NCBI RefSeq assembly: GCF_019711565.1
Contig: NZ_JAIGNN010000002.1
Location: 186,001-250,000 of the forward strand
Reading direction: 5' to 3'
Source of the DNA: Qipengyuania proteolytica
GTDB taxonomy: Bacteria; Pseudomonadota; Alphaproteobacteria; Sphingomonadales; Sphingomonadaceae
DNA length: 64,000 nt
Shown here: positions 52,533 to 60,521 of the stretch, one piece after another
How the letters are laid out: each line of letters starts with the position of its first letter
Numbering within the stretch: the stretch's first letter is position 1
Translations under genes and position numbers: made by a program
Notes under the pieces: model-generated
Told to the model about the DNA's origin: nothing
Seen by the model: the letters and a program-made list of their open reading frames with translations, nothing else
The model's database searches: none

Positions 52533-52907
52533 TCACTCCCACTCCAGCGCGCCGACCTTCCACGCATAGGCGAGGCCGATCGCGAGTTCGCCGAGGAACA
52601 CCATCATGGTGATCCAGCCCGGCCAGCCGGTCAGGTCGAGGCTGACCGCCCAGGGAAAGAGGAACGCGGCTTCGAGGTCGAAGATGATGAACAGGATCGC
52701 CACGAGGTAGAAGCGCACGTCGAACTGGCTGCGCGGATCTTCGAAGGCGGGGAAGCCGCACTCGTATTCGCTCAGCTTCTCCGCATCGGGATTGTGTGCG
52801 CCGGTCAGCCGCGAGACGCCCATTGGCAGAAACACGAAGGCCGCCGACAGCGCCACGGCGATGAACAGGAAGATGAGGATCGGCAGGTATTGTTCGAGGT
52901 CGACCAC
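52533..52907 (-). CDS. nuoA: NADH-quinone oxidoreductase subunit A
   Basis: A 124-aa subunit with three membrane helices and the conserved loop [20 protein letters not shown] (here used as its C-G-F-P and R-F-Y landmarks). First gene of the operon. The start is GTG 52907, and the candidate promoter lies upstream. Confidence 0.96.
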   Translation of the reverse strand: MVDLEQYLPILIFLFIAVALSAAFVFLPMGVSRLTGAHNPDAEKLSEYECGFPAFEDPRSQFDVRFYLVAILFIIFDLEAAFLFPWAVSLDLTGWPGWITMMVFLGELAIGLAYAWKVGALEWE

Positions 52908-52943
52908 GAATGATTCCTAAGCGGGGGCTTGGTTCGCGCACGC

Positions 52944-52972
52944 CTCTAGGCCGCTCGGCGGACAGGTGCAAG
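52944..52972 (-). promoter_or_regulatory. Candidate promoter of the nuo operon
   Basis: On the minus strand, CTTGCA (52972-52967), a 17-nt spacer and CTAGAG (52949-52944) match the alphaproteobacterial sigma-70 pattern at 8 of 12 positions by eye. The -10 lies 37 nt upstream of the nuoA GTG. Confidence 0.45.
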
Positions 52973-53024
52973 GGTGCGCAAGGCGCAAATCCTGCACAAT
53001 CCCGTGCATACGACGCCAGCCCCC

Positions 53025-53041
53025 TGCCGGACCCTCCGGCA
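53025..53041 (-). terminator. Hairpin after the aldehyde dehydrogenase gene
   Basis: TGCCGGA (53025-53031), loop CCC and TCCGGCA (53035-53041) form a perfect 7-bp stem 14 nt beyond the gene's stop. There is no T-tract, so it may be only a partial terminator between this gene and the nuo operon. Confidence 0.45.
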
Positions 53042-53054
53042 AGGGCCGGGTGCC

Positions 53055-54485
53055 TCACTTCATCATGGTCTTCACGGCCTTCTCGGTCGCGGCGCCGTAG
53101 GGCGGCTTGAACCCGCCGAGCTTGGCCACGTCGATCTTCGGCTGCGTATAAACGCTGCGCGCGTGGCTGAACTCGCGGAAACCTTCGACGCCGTGATAGC
53201 TGCCCATGCCCGAGGGGCCGACACCGCCGAAGGGCAGGTCTTCCATAGAGACGTGGAAAATCACGTCGTTCACGGTGACGCCGCCGCTGATCGTCTTGGT
53301 GAGGACCTTTTCCCGCTCGCCGGAATCCTCGCCGAAGTAGTAGAGGCCGAGCGGGCGATCGTGTTCGTTCACGTAATCGATCGCCTCGTCGATGCCCTTG
53401 TAGGTCTTCACCGGCAGCACCGGACCAAAGATTTCCTCCTGCATCGCCTTCATGTCGTCGGTGACGCCCTTGAGGATCGTCAGCGGCATCTTGCGCTGGT
53501 TGGCGTTAGAGAAATCCTCGTTCCCGGGGTTGACCTCGATGACCTCAGCCCCCTTGTCGCGCGCGTCGGCGACGAGGCCCTGCAGCCGGTCGAAGTGGCG
53601 GTCGCTGACGACGCTGGCATAGTCTTCGTTCTCGAGCAGCGTCGGATACATATTCGCCGTGCCCTGCCACACGCCGTGGATAGCCTCGTCCTGCTTGCTT
53701 TCGGGCACGTAGAGGTAATCGGGTGCGAGGCAGATCTGGCCCGCGTTCATCATCTTGCCGAGGGCAATGCGTTCGCCGGCCTTGGCGAAGTCCGCGCTCT
53801 CGCCCATGAACACCGGGCTCTTGCCTCCGAGCTCGAGCGTCACCGGTACGAGGTTCTTCGACGCCGCTTCCATCACGCGGCGCCCGGTGGCGGTCGAACC
53901 GGTGAAGACGAGGTGGTCGAACGGCAGCTCGGAAAAAGCCGCCGCCACTTCCGGACCGCCGGTGAAGACCGCGCACTCGTCGGGCGTGAAGTATTCGGCG
54001 ACCAGCTCCTGCGTCAGCTGGCTGGTCTTCTCGGTGAATTCGCTCGGCTTGATCATCGCCCGATTGCCCGCAGCGAAAACCTGCATAAGCGGACCGAAGC
54101 TGAGGTTCACCGGGAAATTCCACGGGCTCAGGATGCCGATCACGCCCTTGGGCTCGTAGCGCAGCTGCGCCTTCGCGCCGAGCAGGCCGAGCGGGAACTG
54201 CACATGCCGCTTTTCGGGCCGGGCCCACTTGTCCATGTTCTTGAGGCAATATTTGCCGAAGCTGATCGTGCCCGCGATGTCCGTGATCATCGACTGGTGC
54301 GGCGAGCGGTTGCCGAAGTCGGCGCTCATCACCTTGCACAGGTCGTCGCCATGCTTCTTGAGCAGGTTCATCGCGCGCTCGATGCGGTCCTTGCGCAGCG
54401 CCATCAGCTCGGGGCGCATCTGGTGGTGGGCGGCGCGCTGCTTGCGCAGGACAGCTTCCATTTCGCTCTTCTTGTCGTCCGCCAT
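53055..54485 (-). CDS. calB: Coniferyl-aldehyde-type aldehyde dehydrogenase
   Basis: A 476-aa NAD(P)-dependent aldehyde dehydrogenase. The catalytic Cys is C252 in NAGQICLAPDY, and the general-base Glu is E218 in LELGGKSP. The cofactor region is ILSPWNFPVNLSFGPL near residue 118 and FTGSTATGRR near residue 194. The I-C-L-A-P-D-Y sequence and overall length resemble coniferyl aldehyde and fatty-aldehyde dehydrogenases rather than betaine or succinate semialdehyde types, so the exact substrate is open. ATG 54485 is used; an upstream frame with no homology is rejected. Divergent from the thiolase across 89 nt. Confidence 0.85.
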   Translation of the reverse strand: MADDKKSEMEAVLRKQRAAHHQMRPELMALRKDRIERAMNLLKKHGDDLCKVMSADFGNRSPHQSMITDIAGTISFGKYCLKNMDKWARPEKRHVQFPLGLLGAKAQLRYEPKGVIGILSPWNFPVNLSFGPLMQVFAAGNRAMIKPSEFTEKTSQLTQELVAEYFTPDECAVFTGGPEVAAAFSELPFDHLVFTGSTATGRRVMEAASKNLVPVTLELGGKSPVFMGESADFAKAGERIALGKMMNAGQICLAPDYLYVPESKQDEAIHGVWQGTANMYPTLLENEDYASVVSDRHFDRLQGLVADARDKGAEVIEVNPGNEDFSNANQRKMPLTILKGVTDDMKAMQEEIFGPVLPVKTYKGIDEAIDYVNEHDRPLGLYYFGEDSGEREKVLTKTISGGVTVNDVIFHVSMEDLPFGGVGPSGMGSYHGVEGFREFSHARSVYTQPKIDVAKLGGFKPPYGAATEKAVKTMMK

Positions 54486-54574
54486 CGTATTCTCCCATGG
54501 TGCATGTTGCGCCCCAACGGCGCGTGTCCTATCTCGCGCCCACGATATTCCAGAACCAGAGGACCAGCACAAGC

Positions 54575-55771
54575 ATGACCCAGTTCAGCGCAGCCGACCC
54601 CGTCGTTATTCTCTCCTACGCCCGCACCCCGATGGGGAGCATGCAGGGTGCCCTCGCCGATGTTTCGGCGACGGACCTTGGGGCGACGGCGGTCAAGGCT
54701 GCGGTCGAGCGTTCGGGTGTCGCGGTCGACAAGTTCGATCGCACCTACATGGGCTGCGTCCTTCCAGCCGGCCTCGGCCAGGCACCCGCCCGCCAGGCCT
54801 CGATCAAGGCCGGCCTGCCCAAGTCGGTCCAGGCAACCACGGTCAACAAGGTCTGCGGCAGCGGCATGCAGACGGTGATCATGGGCGCCGAAGCCCTCGC
54901 CAGCGGCACGGTGGACTACGTCGTCGCCGGAGGCATGGAGAGCATGACCAATGCCCCGTACCTGCTGAAGAAGCATCGCAGCGGCGCGCGCATCGGCCAT
55001 GACACCGCGTATGACCACATGTTCCTCGACGGGCTTGAAGATGCCTACGAGGAAGGACGCGCCATGGGCACCTTCGCGCAGGACACGGCGAACGAATACC
55101 AGCTGACCCGCGAGCAGATGGACGATTACTCGATCGAATCGCTGCGCCGCGCCAACGCCGCGATCGAGAGCGGCGCGTTCGCCGATGAGGTCGTCGCCGT
55201 AACTGTGGCGACCCGCAAGGGCGACGTCACCGTGGACACCGACGAAGCGCCCGGTCGCGGCAATCCGGACAAAATCCCGCAGCTGCGCCCCGCCTTCGCC
55301 AAGGACGGAACGATCACTGCAGCCACCTCCTCCTCGATCTCGGACGGGGCCGCAGCGGTCGTCCTGACGCGCGAGAGTGTGGCCAGGGCCAATGGCCAGG
55401 AGCCGGTCGCGAGGATCGTCGCCATGGCCGCCCATGCGCAGGAGCCGAGCGAGTTTACCGTTGCCCCGGTCGGCGCGATCAACAAGGTGCTCGAAAAAGC
55501 CGGCTGGTCGGCAGACGATGTCGACCTTTGGGAAGTGAACGAAGCCTTCGCCTGCGTCGCCATGTTCGCGATGCGCGACATCGGCATCCCGCACGAGAAG
55601 ATCAACGTCAACGGTGGCGGCACCGCCCTCGGTCATCCCATCGGGGCCAGCGGAACGCGGATTATCGTGACGCTCCTCAATGCGCTCAAGCAGCAGGGCA
55701 AGAAGCGCGGCATCGCCTCGCTCTGCATCGGCGGCGGCGAAGCGACAGCGGTGGCCGTCGAACTCGCCTGA
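54575..55771 (+). CDS. Acetyl-CoA C-acetyltransferase (thiolase)
   Basis: A 398-aa biosynthetic-type thiolase. The acyl-accepting Cys is C94 in NKVCGSGMQT. NGGGTALGHPIGASGTR contains the catalytic His, and the second Cys is in SLCIGGGEA near the end. It condenses two acetyl-CoA units or cleaves acetoacetyl-CoA in ketone, polyhydroxyalkanoate or beta-oxidation metabolism. ATG 54575 is chosen as the family start. It faces the aldehyde dehydrogenase gene divergently, with no obvious shared operator. Confidence 0.93.
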   Translation: MTQFSAADPVVILSYARTPMGSMQGALADVSATDLGATAVKAAVERSGVAVDKFDRTYMGCVLPAGLGQAPARQASIKAGLPKSVQATTVNKVCGSGMQTVIMGAEALASGTVDYVVAGGMESMTNAPYLLKKHRSGARIGHDTAYDHMFLDGLEDAYEEGRAMGTFAQDTANEYQLTREQMDDYSIESLRRANAAIESGAFADEVVAVTVATRKGDVTVDTDEAPGRGNPDKIPQLRPAFAKDGTITAATSSSISDGAAAVVLTRESVARANGQEPVARIVAMAAHAQEPSEFTVAPVGAINKVLEKAGWSADDVDLWEVNEAFACVAMFAMRDIGIPHEKINVNGGGTALGHPIGASGTRIIVTLLNALKQQGKKRGIASLCIGGGEATAVAVELA

Positions 55772-55779
55772 ATTCTCCG

Positions 55780-55827
55780 GGCACTTCCCCGCCGCGTGCG
55801 CGTTGATGCCGCGAAAGGGGAAGTGTC
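55780..55827 (+). promoter_or_regulatory. Hairpin enclosing the ribosome binding site of the next lipoprotein gene
   Basis: GGCACTTCCCC (55780-55790) pairs with GGGGAAGTGTC (55817-55827), 11 pairs with one G-U, around a 26-nt loop. The right arm contains the Shine-Dalgarno GGGGAAG and ends at the base before the TTG start. It could be a translation switch, or simply the thiolase gene's trailing hairpin. Confidence 0.5.
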
Positions 55828-56223
55828 TTGAAGAAGCTGTTTTTGACCGCCGCGGCCTGTGTCGCTCTCGCCGCCTGTGGATCGAACGAGGAGCCCGCAC
55901 CGGCTCCGGTCGATACGAGCGTTCCCGAAGTCGGGACGACCGCGACCGGCGACATGACCGGTACGTACGAAATCCAGATGGCCGATGGCACGGTAACCCG
56001 CCAGACGATCAACGCCGATGGCACCTATGTCGACTCGACCGTCGACGGCACCGAAACCGAACGCGGTACATGGCGTCAGGAGGGCGCGCAGATGTGCTTC
56101 GATCCGGCCGGCGACGAGGCCGAAGCCTGCTATGCGGGCGGCGCGCCAGGCGAAGATGGTAGCTTCGAAATGCGTGACGCAGGCGGCTCCGTGGTTTCCA
56201 CGGTACGCAAGGTCGAGGGCTAG
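55828..56223 (+). CDS. Small uncharacterised lipoprotein
   Basis: A 131-aa protein with a signal peptide starting MKKLFLTAAACVALAAC. The lipidated Cys is at residue 17 in the lipobox LAAC. A Pro/Ala linker follows, then a small beta-rich domain with GTYEIQMADGTVTR and GTWRQEGAQMCFDP. It resembles bacterial lipocalin-like or copper-resistance small lipoproteins only in layout. The start is TTG 55828 behind AAAGGGGAAG. No partner gene is evident. A terminator follows. Confidence 0.75.
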   Translation: MKKLFLTAAACVALAACGSNEEPAPAPVDTSVPEVGTTATGDMTGTYEIQMADGTVTRQTINADGTYVDSTVDGTETERGTWRQEGAQMCFDPAGDEAEACYAGGAPGEDGSFEMRDAGGSVVSTVRKVEG

Positions 56224-56250
56224 GCTTCGCGAACAGGATTAGAAGATCCG

Positions 56251-56279
56251 AAAGGGCGGCCTCCGGGTCGCCCTTTTTT
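56251..56279 (+). terminator. Intrinsic terminator of the small lipoprotein gene
   Basis: AAAGGGCG (56251-56258) pairs with CGCCCTTT (56269-56276), with T6 from 56274 to 56279. It ends 9 nt before the stop of the converging SH3 gene. Confidence 0.9.
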
Positions 56280-56288
56280 GTCAGGGTG

Positions 56289-56768
56289 TCAGGGCTCGCC
56301 CGCGCCCCACAGGCGCGGTTGCTCGATCCACCCCTTTCGGTTGCCGATGGTGATTTCACACCACCCGCTCTCGCACTCTCCGAGCAACCCGTTGACTCCG
56401 GGCTCGACCTGCCATTTCAAGCCAGCGGCGGCCGACGGGCCGTCGCGCATGGAAGCCGACCCTTCACCAGTCACGATCGCCCCGCGATCGGGGCTCAGCA
56501 GCCTGGCGACCACCCACCCCTTGTCTCCTGCCGGATCCTCGATCAGGCGCCAGCCTTCCATCACGCGAATGACCTTAACCGGAAGCCCGGGGCGGCGATA
56601 AACCCAGGCGATCTTGTAATCTGCGCTCGGTCCGACTCGCATGTTGAGCTCGCTCGCACGGATCGTCGCCCAATAGGGCACCTCGCGGTCCTGCGCGGAG
56701 GCAGGTCCGGACAGACCGGCAAGGAGTGCTAGAACGAACAGGAGGCGCGCGACCATGCGTGTTCCCAT
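56289..56768 (-). CDS. Exported SH3-domain protein
   Basis: A 159-aa protein with a signal peptide (residues 1-25, cleavage likely after PASAQ). Two bacterial SH3 repeats follow: ASELNMRVGPSADYKIAWVY at the start of the first, and GSASMRDGPSAAAGLKWQVE in the second. This is the SH3_4/YgiM-type arrangement. Such proteins bind peptidoglycan or other envelope components. ATG 56768 is used; an ATG four codons later is possible. Divergent from the dehydrogenase gene. Confidence 0.85.
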   Translation of the reverse strand: MGTRMVARLLFVLALLAGLSGPASAQDREVPYWATIRASELNMRVGPSADYKIAWVYRRPGLPVKVIRVMEGWRLIEDPAGDKGWVVARLLSPDRGAIVTGEGSASMRDGPSAAAGLKWQVEPGVNGLLGECESGWCEITIGNRKGWIEQPRLWGAGEP

Positions 56769-56838
56769 AGCGGATTCGCATGGCGGGCGGCAACCGCGCT
56801 TGACCATCTGCCCACGCTCGCCTTAGCGCTATGCTAGT

Positions 56839-57855
56839 ATGACCCACACCAGCGATCCTGTCACTAAACGCCTGACCCGCACGCCGCGCGTCTTCGTTAC
56901 TCGCCACCTGATGCCCTCGGTCGAAGAGCGCATGGGCGAATTGTTCGATGTGACGCTGAACACGGACGATATGCCGCTCTCCCGCGAAGAGCTGGTTGCC
57001 GCGATGAAGGACTGCGACGTGCTGGTCCCGACCGTCACCGATCGCATCGATGCCGACATGATCGCGGAAGCCGCGGAAAATCTGGGCCTGATCGCCAATT
57101 TCGGTGCCGGGACGGAGCATCTCGCGCTCAAGGCGGCACATGCGCGACACATCATGGTCACGAATACCCCCGGCGTCTTCACGGACGACACCGCCGATAT
57201 CGCCATGGCGGGCATCATCGGCGTCCCGCGCCGGGTTCGCGAAGGGGTACAACTGATCCGCAGCGGCCAGTGGAGCGGGTGGACGCCCACGGCGCTGCTC
57301 GGCACGAAGCTTGCAGGAAAGGTACTCGGCATCGTCGGTATGGGCCGCATCGGCCAGGCCGTCGCCCATCGCGCCCGCGCCTTCGGGTTGAAGATCACCT
57401 ATCACAACCGCAAGCGCCTGCCCGAAGCGGTCGAGCGGATGTTCGACGCTACCTATGTCGAGAGCCTCGACGCGTTGCTCGCCGGTGCCGATATCGTGAC
57501 GCTTCATTGTCCGGCCGGGCCGGGCACCCGGCAAATGATCGACGCAGGGCGGATCGGCATGATGAAAACCGGGGCCAGCCTCATCAATACGGCCCGCGGC
57601 GACCTCGTCGACCAGGAGGCACTGATCGCGGCGCTGGAAAGCGGCCACCTCTCCGGCGCGGGCCTCGACGTCTATCCCGACGAACCCCATGTCGATCGCC
57701 GCCTCATCCGTCATCCCAACGTGATGACCCTCCCCCATATAGGCAGCGCGACGCGCGAAGGGCGCGAGGAATCGGGTATGAAGGTAATCGCCAACATCCG
57801 CATGTGGGCCGACGGGCACAGGCCCCCCGACCAGGTCCTGACCGGGCTCGATTGA
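56839..57855 (+). CDS. D-isomer-specific 2-hydroxyacid dehydrogenase (glyoxylate/hydroxypyruvate reductase-like)
   Basis: A 338-aa NAD(P)-dependent dehydrogenase. The nucleotide-binding motif is VGMGRIGQAVAHRARAFG near residue 168. The catalytic triad is Arg in NTARGDLVD, Glu in YPDEPHVD and His in LPHIGSAT. The residue context after the second strand (HNRKR) suggests preference for NADPH, as in glyoxylate and hydroxypyruvate reductases. A formate-dehydrogenase-like role is less likely given the length. ATG 56839. Confidence 0.9.
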   Translation: MTHTSDPVTKRLTRTPRVFVTRHLMPSVEERMGELFDVTLNTDDMPLSREELVAAMKDCDVLVPTVTDRIDADMIAEAAENLGLIANFGAGTEHLALKAAHARHIMVTNTPGVFTDDTADIAMAGIIGVPRRVREGVQLIRSGQWSGWTPTALLGTKLAGKVLGIVGMGRIGQAVAHRARAFGLKITYHNRKRLPEAVERMFDATYVESLDALLAGADIVTLHCPAGPGTRQMIDAGRIGMMKTGASLINTARGDLVDQEALIAALESGHLSGAGLDVYPDEPHVDRRLIRHPNVMTLPHIGSATREGREESGMKVIANIRMWADGHRPPDQVLTGLD

Positions 57856-57909
57856 CGGCGAACGAAGGCCGCTTGTCTTTGGCCGTCAGGCCTGTAACGC
57901 TCGCAATCC

Positions 57910-58338
57910 ATGGACGAATTCTCAGCAAGAATTGAAGCGCTCGAACACCTGTGGATGCGATCGTGGATGCAACGCGACCGCAACCAGATGAAGAGCCTCG
58001 CCGCGCGGGATTTCATTTTCCTGCTCGGCTCGCACAAGCCGGTCATCCTGGATCGCGCGAGCTGGCTGGAAGCTGCGACCACCCGTTTCCGCTGCACCGG
58101 CTATCGGTTCGACGAGGTCTACGTCCGCAAGCACGGCAATGTCGCCCTCTTCGCCACGCGGCTCGGCCTCGAGGCTTCGGTCGAAGACCACGACTGGAGC
58201 GGCGACGGCTGGGTCGTCGACCTGTGGCAGAAGGCCAAAGTCAGCCGCAAATGGAAGCTCGTCGAACGCACCCTCTCGCGGCCGGATACGGACGAGAGGA
58301 TGCCCGACGCGATCCGCGCGATGCAGCTGTGGCGCTGA
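57910..58338 (+). CDS. DUF4440/NTF2-like protein
   Basis: A 142-aa protein of the SnoaL/NTF2 cone fold. Landmarks are MRSWMQRDRNQMKSLAARDF at the N-terminal helix and WVVDLWQKAKVSRKWKLVER near the C-terminus. Such proteins often act as small enzymes or ligand-binding modules, and the substrate is unknown. No signal peptide. It follows the dehydrogenase after 54 nt and converges on the nitronate monooxygenase gene. Confidence 0.75.
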   Translation: MDEFSARIEALEHLWMRSWMQRDRNQMKSLAARDFIFLLGSHKPVILDRASWLEAATTRFRCTGYRFDEVYVRKHGNVALFATRLGLEASVEDHDWSGDGWVVDLWQKAKVSRKWKLVERTLSRPDTDERMPDAIRAMQLWR

Positions 58339-58347
58339 GCGCCCGGC

Positions 58348-59754
58348 TCAATCCCCCGTCAGGATCCGCTCGACCAGTTCCTTCACCGTCGGGGTGAAGT
58401 TGTTCGAGTAGAAGGGGTCCTGCTTGAAGCGGTAGGCCGCATGGCCGGCGAAGGCGAGGTTCTCGTCCGGGTCGCCGCCGTGGGCGATGTCCTGCAGGGT
58501 CTTCTGGATGCAGAAGCTGCGCGGGTCCGCAAGACGGCCGGTGGTGTGGTCGTCGTGGTCCTTCCAGCTCGAGAACTGGCAGTGCGAGAGGCAGCCCATG
58601 CAGCCCTGCTGGTCGGCGCGGATCTGTTCGGCGCTTTCGGGCGTGACGAAGACCACGGTGTTGTCCGGCGTCTTCAGGGGCTCGGTGAAGCCCTCGTGGA
58701 TCCAGGCGAGCGCCTTGCGCTGGTCGCCGGGGTGCACGAAGAAGTACTTCGCCTTGCCGTGATCGAGCAGCGGGATCGTGCCCTCTTCCTCGTCGCGCTT
58801 GAAGATCGGGATCTGCCGCTCGCTGCGGTGCATGAGATCGTAGAGGAACGGCGTCTTCACCGCAGAGGAATAGAACCCCGTCGGCGAGAACTTGTGCAGC
58901 AGCACGTCGCCCGGCTCGACCGTGCGCAGCATGTCCTTCCAGACCTGCGGGATCGGGCTTTCGTGCGTCAGCAGCGGGCGGGTGCCGAACTGGAAGGCGA
59001 TCTTGCCGAGTTCCGGATTGTCGATCCAGTTCTCCCATTCGCGCAGGAACCACACGCCGCCAGCCATGACGATCGCGGTGTCTTCGGACACACCCTCGGC
59101 GCGCATGGTGTCGCGCAGCGCCTTGACGCGGGGATAGGGATCCTCCGGCCTGGTGGGGTCCTCGGCGTTGGACAGGCCATTGTGCCCGCCAGCCAGCCAG
59201 GGATCTTCGTAGACCACTGCCGCCAGCAGCTCGGGGACCTTGGAATAGCTGCGCTTCCACAGCGCCCGGAAAGCGCGCGCGGAGGACACGATCGGGAGAT
59301 AGTTCACGTTGTAGCGCTGGGCGATCTCCGCCAGCTTGTACGGCATGCCCGCACCGCAGGTGACGCCGGTGATCTTGTCGGCGCAGTTGTCGAGGACGCC
59401 TTCCAGCACTTGTTGCGCCCCGCCCTGCTCCCACAGGACGTTGATGTTGATGGCACCCTTGCCGTCGGCAATCTCGTAGGCACGATTGACCTGCTCGGTG
59501 GCGCCATCGATGGCGTAGCGCACCAATTGCTCGAAGCGTTCCTTGCGGGTGGCCTGCGGGTAGACCTGCGGGATCGGATTGCCGTCCTCGTCATAGCTGT
59601 CGGCATTCACCGCGCTCACCGTGCCGATGCCGCCGGCAGCGGCCCAGGCGCCCGAACTCATGTGATTCGTCGCCGAGACACCCTTGCCCCCTTCGATCAG
59701 CGGCCAGACTTCCTTGCCGCCGTAAACGATCGGGCTCAACCCCTTGAAACTCAT
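58348..59754 (-). CDS. Nitronate monooxygenase (2-nitropropane dioxygenase-like)
   Basis: A 468-aa FMN TIM-barrel protein. The N-terminal PLIEGGKGVSATNHMSSGAWA, partly shown, is the family opening. GVTCGAGMPYKL near residue 130 and AGGVWFLREWENW near residue 265 line the flavin site. A C-terminal extension from about residue 385 contains CMGCLSHC, then further Cys and His (SFCIQKT), possibly a metal or Fe-S site. Nitronate monooxygenases detoxify propionate-3-nitronate. The Cys-rich extension is typical of a longer subgroup in proteobacteria. ATG 59754 overlaps the methyltransferase stop by one base. Confidence 0.85.
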   Translation of the reverse strand: MSFKGLSPIVYGGKEVWPLIEGGKGVSATNHMSSGAWAAAGGIGTVSAVNADSYDEDGNPIPQVYPQATRKERFEQLVRYAIDGATEQVNRAYEIADGKGAININVLWEQGGAQQVLEGVLDNCADKITGVTCGAGMPYKLAEIAQRYNVNYLPIVSSARAFRALWKRSYSKVPELLAAVVYEDPWLAGGHNGLSNAEDPTRPEDPYPRVKALRDTMRAEGVSEDTAIVMAGGVWFLREWENWIDNPELGKIAFQFGTRPLLTHESPIPQVWKDMLRTVEPGDVLLHKFSPTGFYSSAVKTPFLYDLMHRSERQIPIFKRDEEEGTIPLLDHGKAKYFFVHPGDQRKALAWIHEGFTEPLKTPDNTVVFVTPESAEQIRADQQGCMGCLSHCQFSSWKDHDDHTTGRLADPRSFCIQKTLQDIAHGGDPDENLAFAGHAAYRFKQDPFYSNNFTPTVKELVERILTGD

Positions 59755-60521
59755 TATACTTTCTCTCTTTTCGTTGGGCGCTTCTTCAGCGCCTCCCCCA
59801 GCGCGGCACGGTCGCCGCGGCAGGGCTCGATCTCTCCAGGCTCGGGCCTCGTAGCCGCTGCCTTGAACTGTGCATAGTAACCCAGCAACTCGGGCGCGTC
59901 CTTGAAGGCGACAAGTTCGTAGCCAACGCGTTCCATCTCGCAGGACAATAGAAGCGGATCGATGCCGTGCTGGTCGGTCGGCCGGTCGATATCCACCACG
60001 ATGACCTGCCCGCCTTCGCGCAAGGACGGCCACATGCGCCAGAGGAACTCGTAGGGCTGCTCGATTTCGTGGTACATGTGGACCATGAAGATGCGGTCGA
60101 AGCTGTTTGCGGGCAGTCGCGGGTCGTCGGGCTGACCGAGCCGGATCGAGACATTGTCTAGCCGCTGGCGTTCGACGCGCCGCCCGAGCCGTGCCAGGGC
60201 GTCACTATCGATGTCCTGCGCCAGCACCCGACCGCCTTTGCCCACCCGTTCGGCGAGCCGGACGGTGTAGTAGCCGTTCCCGGCGCCGATATCGGCGACG
60301 GTCATGCCCTCTGCCAGTTCCGCGAGGTCCATCACGGTCTGTGCTTCGCCGCGGCTGTCGCGCTGGGTTTCGCTGGCAACGGAATAGGTGCCGATGGTCG
60401 AAACGGACCTGTCGGGAGCGGGAAAAGACTGCTCCTCGTTATCGGGCCCGGTCACGGTAAACCCGTCGCAGGCGGCAAGGCTGGCTGCGAGAAGGGGGAT
60501 CAGAGCGAGGCCGAGCCTCAC
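59754..60521 (-). CDS. Class I SAM-dependent methyltransferase with a lipoprotein signal peptide
   Basis: A 255-aa protein. Residues 1-18 are a lipoprotein signal ending LAAC, and the domain begins near residue 60. Motif I is VADIGAGNGYYTVRLAE and motif II AQDIDSDA; acidic and aromatic residues follow in FDRIFMVHMYHEIEQP. The start is GTG 60521, overlapping the prfB stop (GTGA). An extracytoplasmic SAM methyltransferase is odd, because SAM is cytoplasmic. Either it is a membrane-tethered or exported enzyme with unknown cofactor supply, or the domain has another role. Confidence 0.82.
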   Translation of the reverse strand: MRLGLALIPLLAASLAACDGFTVTGPDNEEQSFPAPDRSVSTIGTYSVASETQRDSRGEAQTVMDLAELAEGMTVADIGAGNGYYTVRLAERVGKGGRVLAQDIDSDALARLGRRVERQRLDNVSIRLGQPDDPRLPANSFDRIFMVHMYHEIEQPYEFLWRMWPSLREGGQVIVVDIDRPTDQHGIDPLLLSCEMERVGYELVAFKDAPELLGYYAQFKAAATRPEPGEIEPCRGDRAALGEALKKRPTKREKV

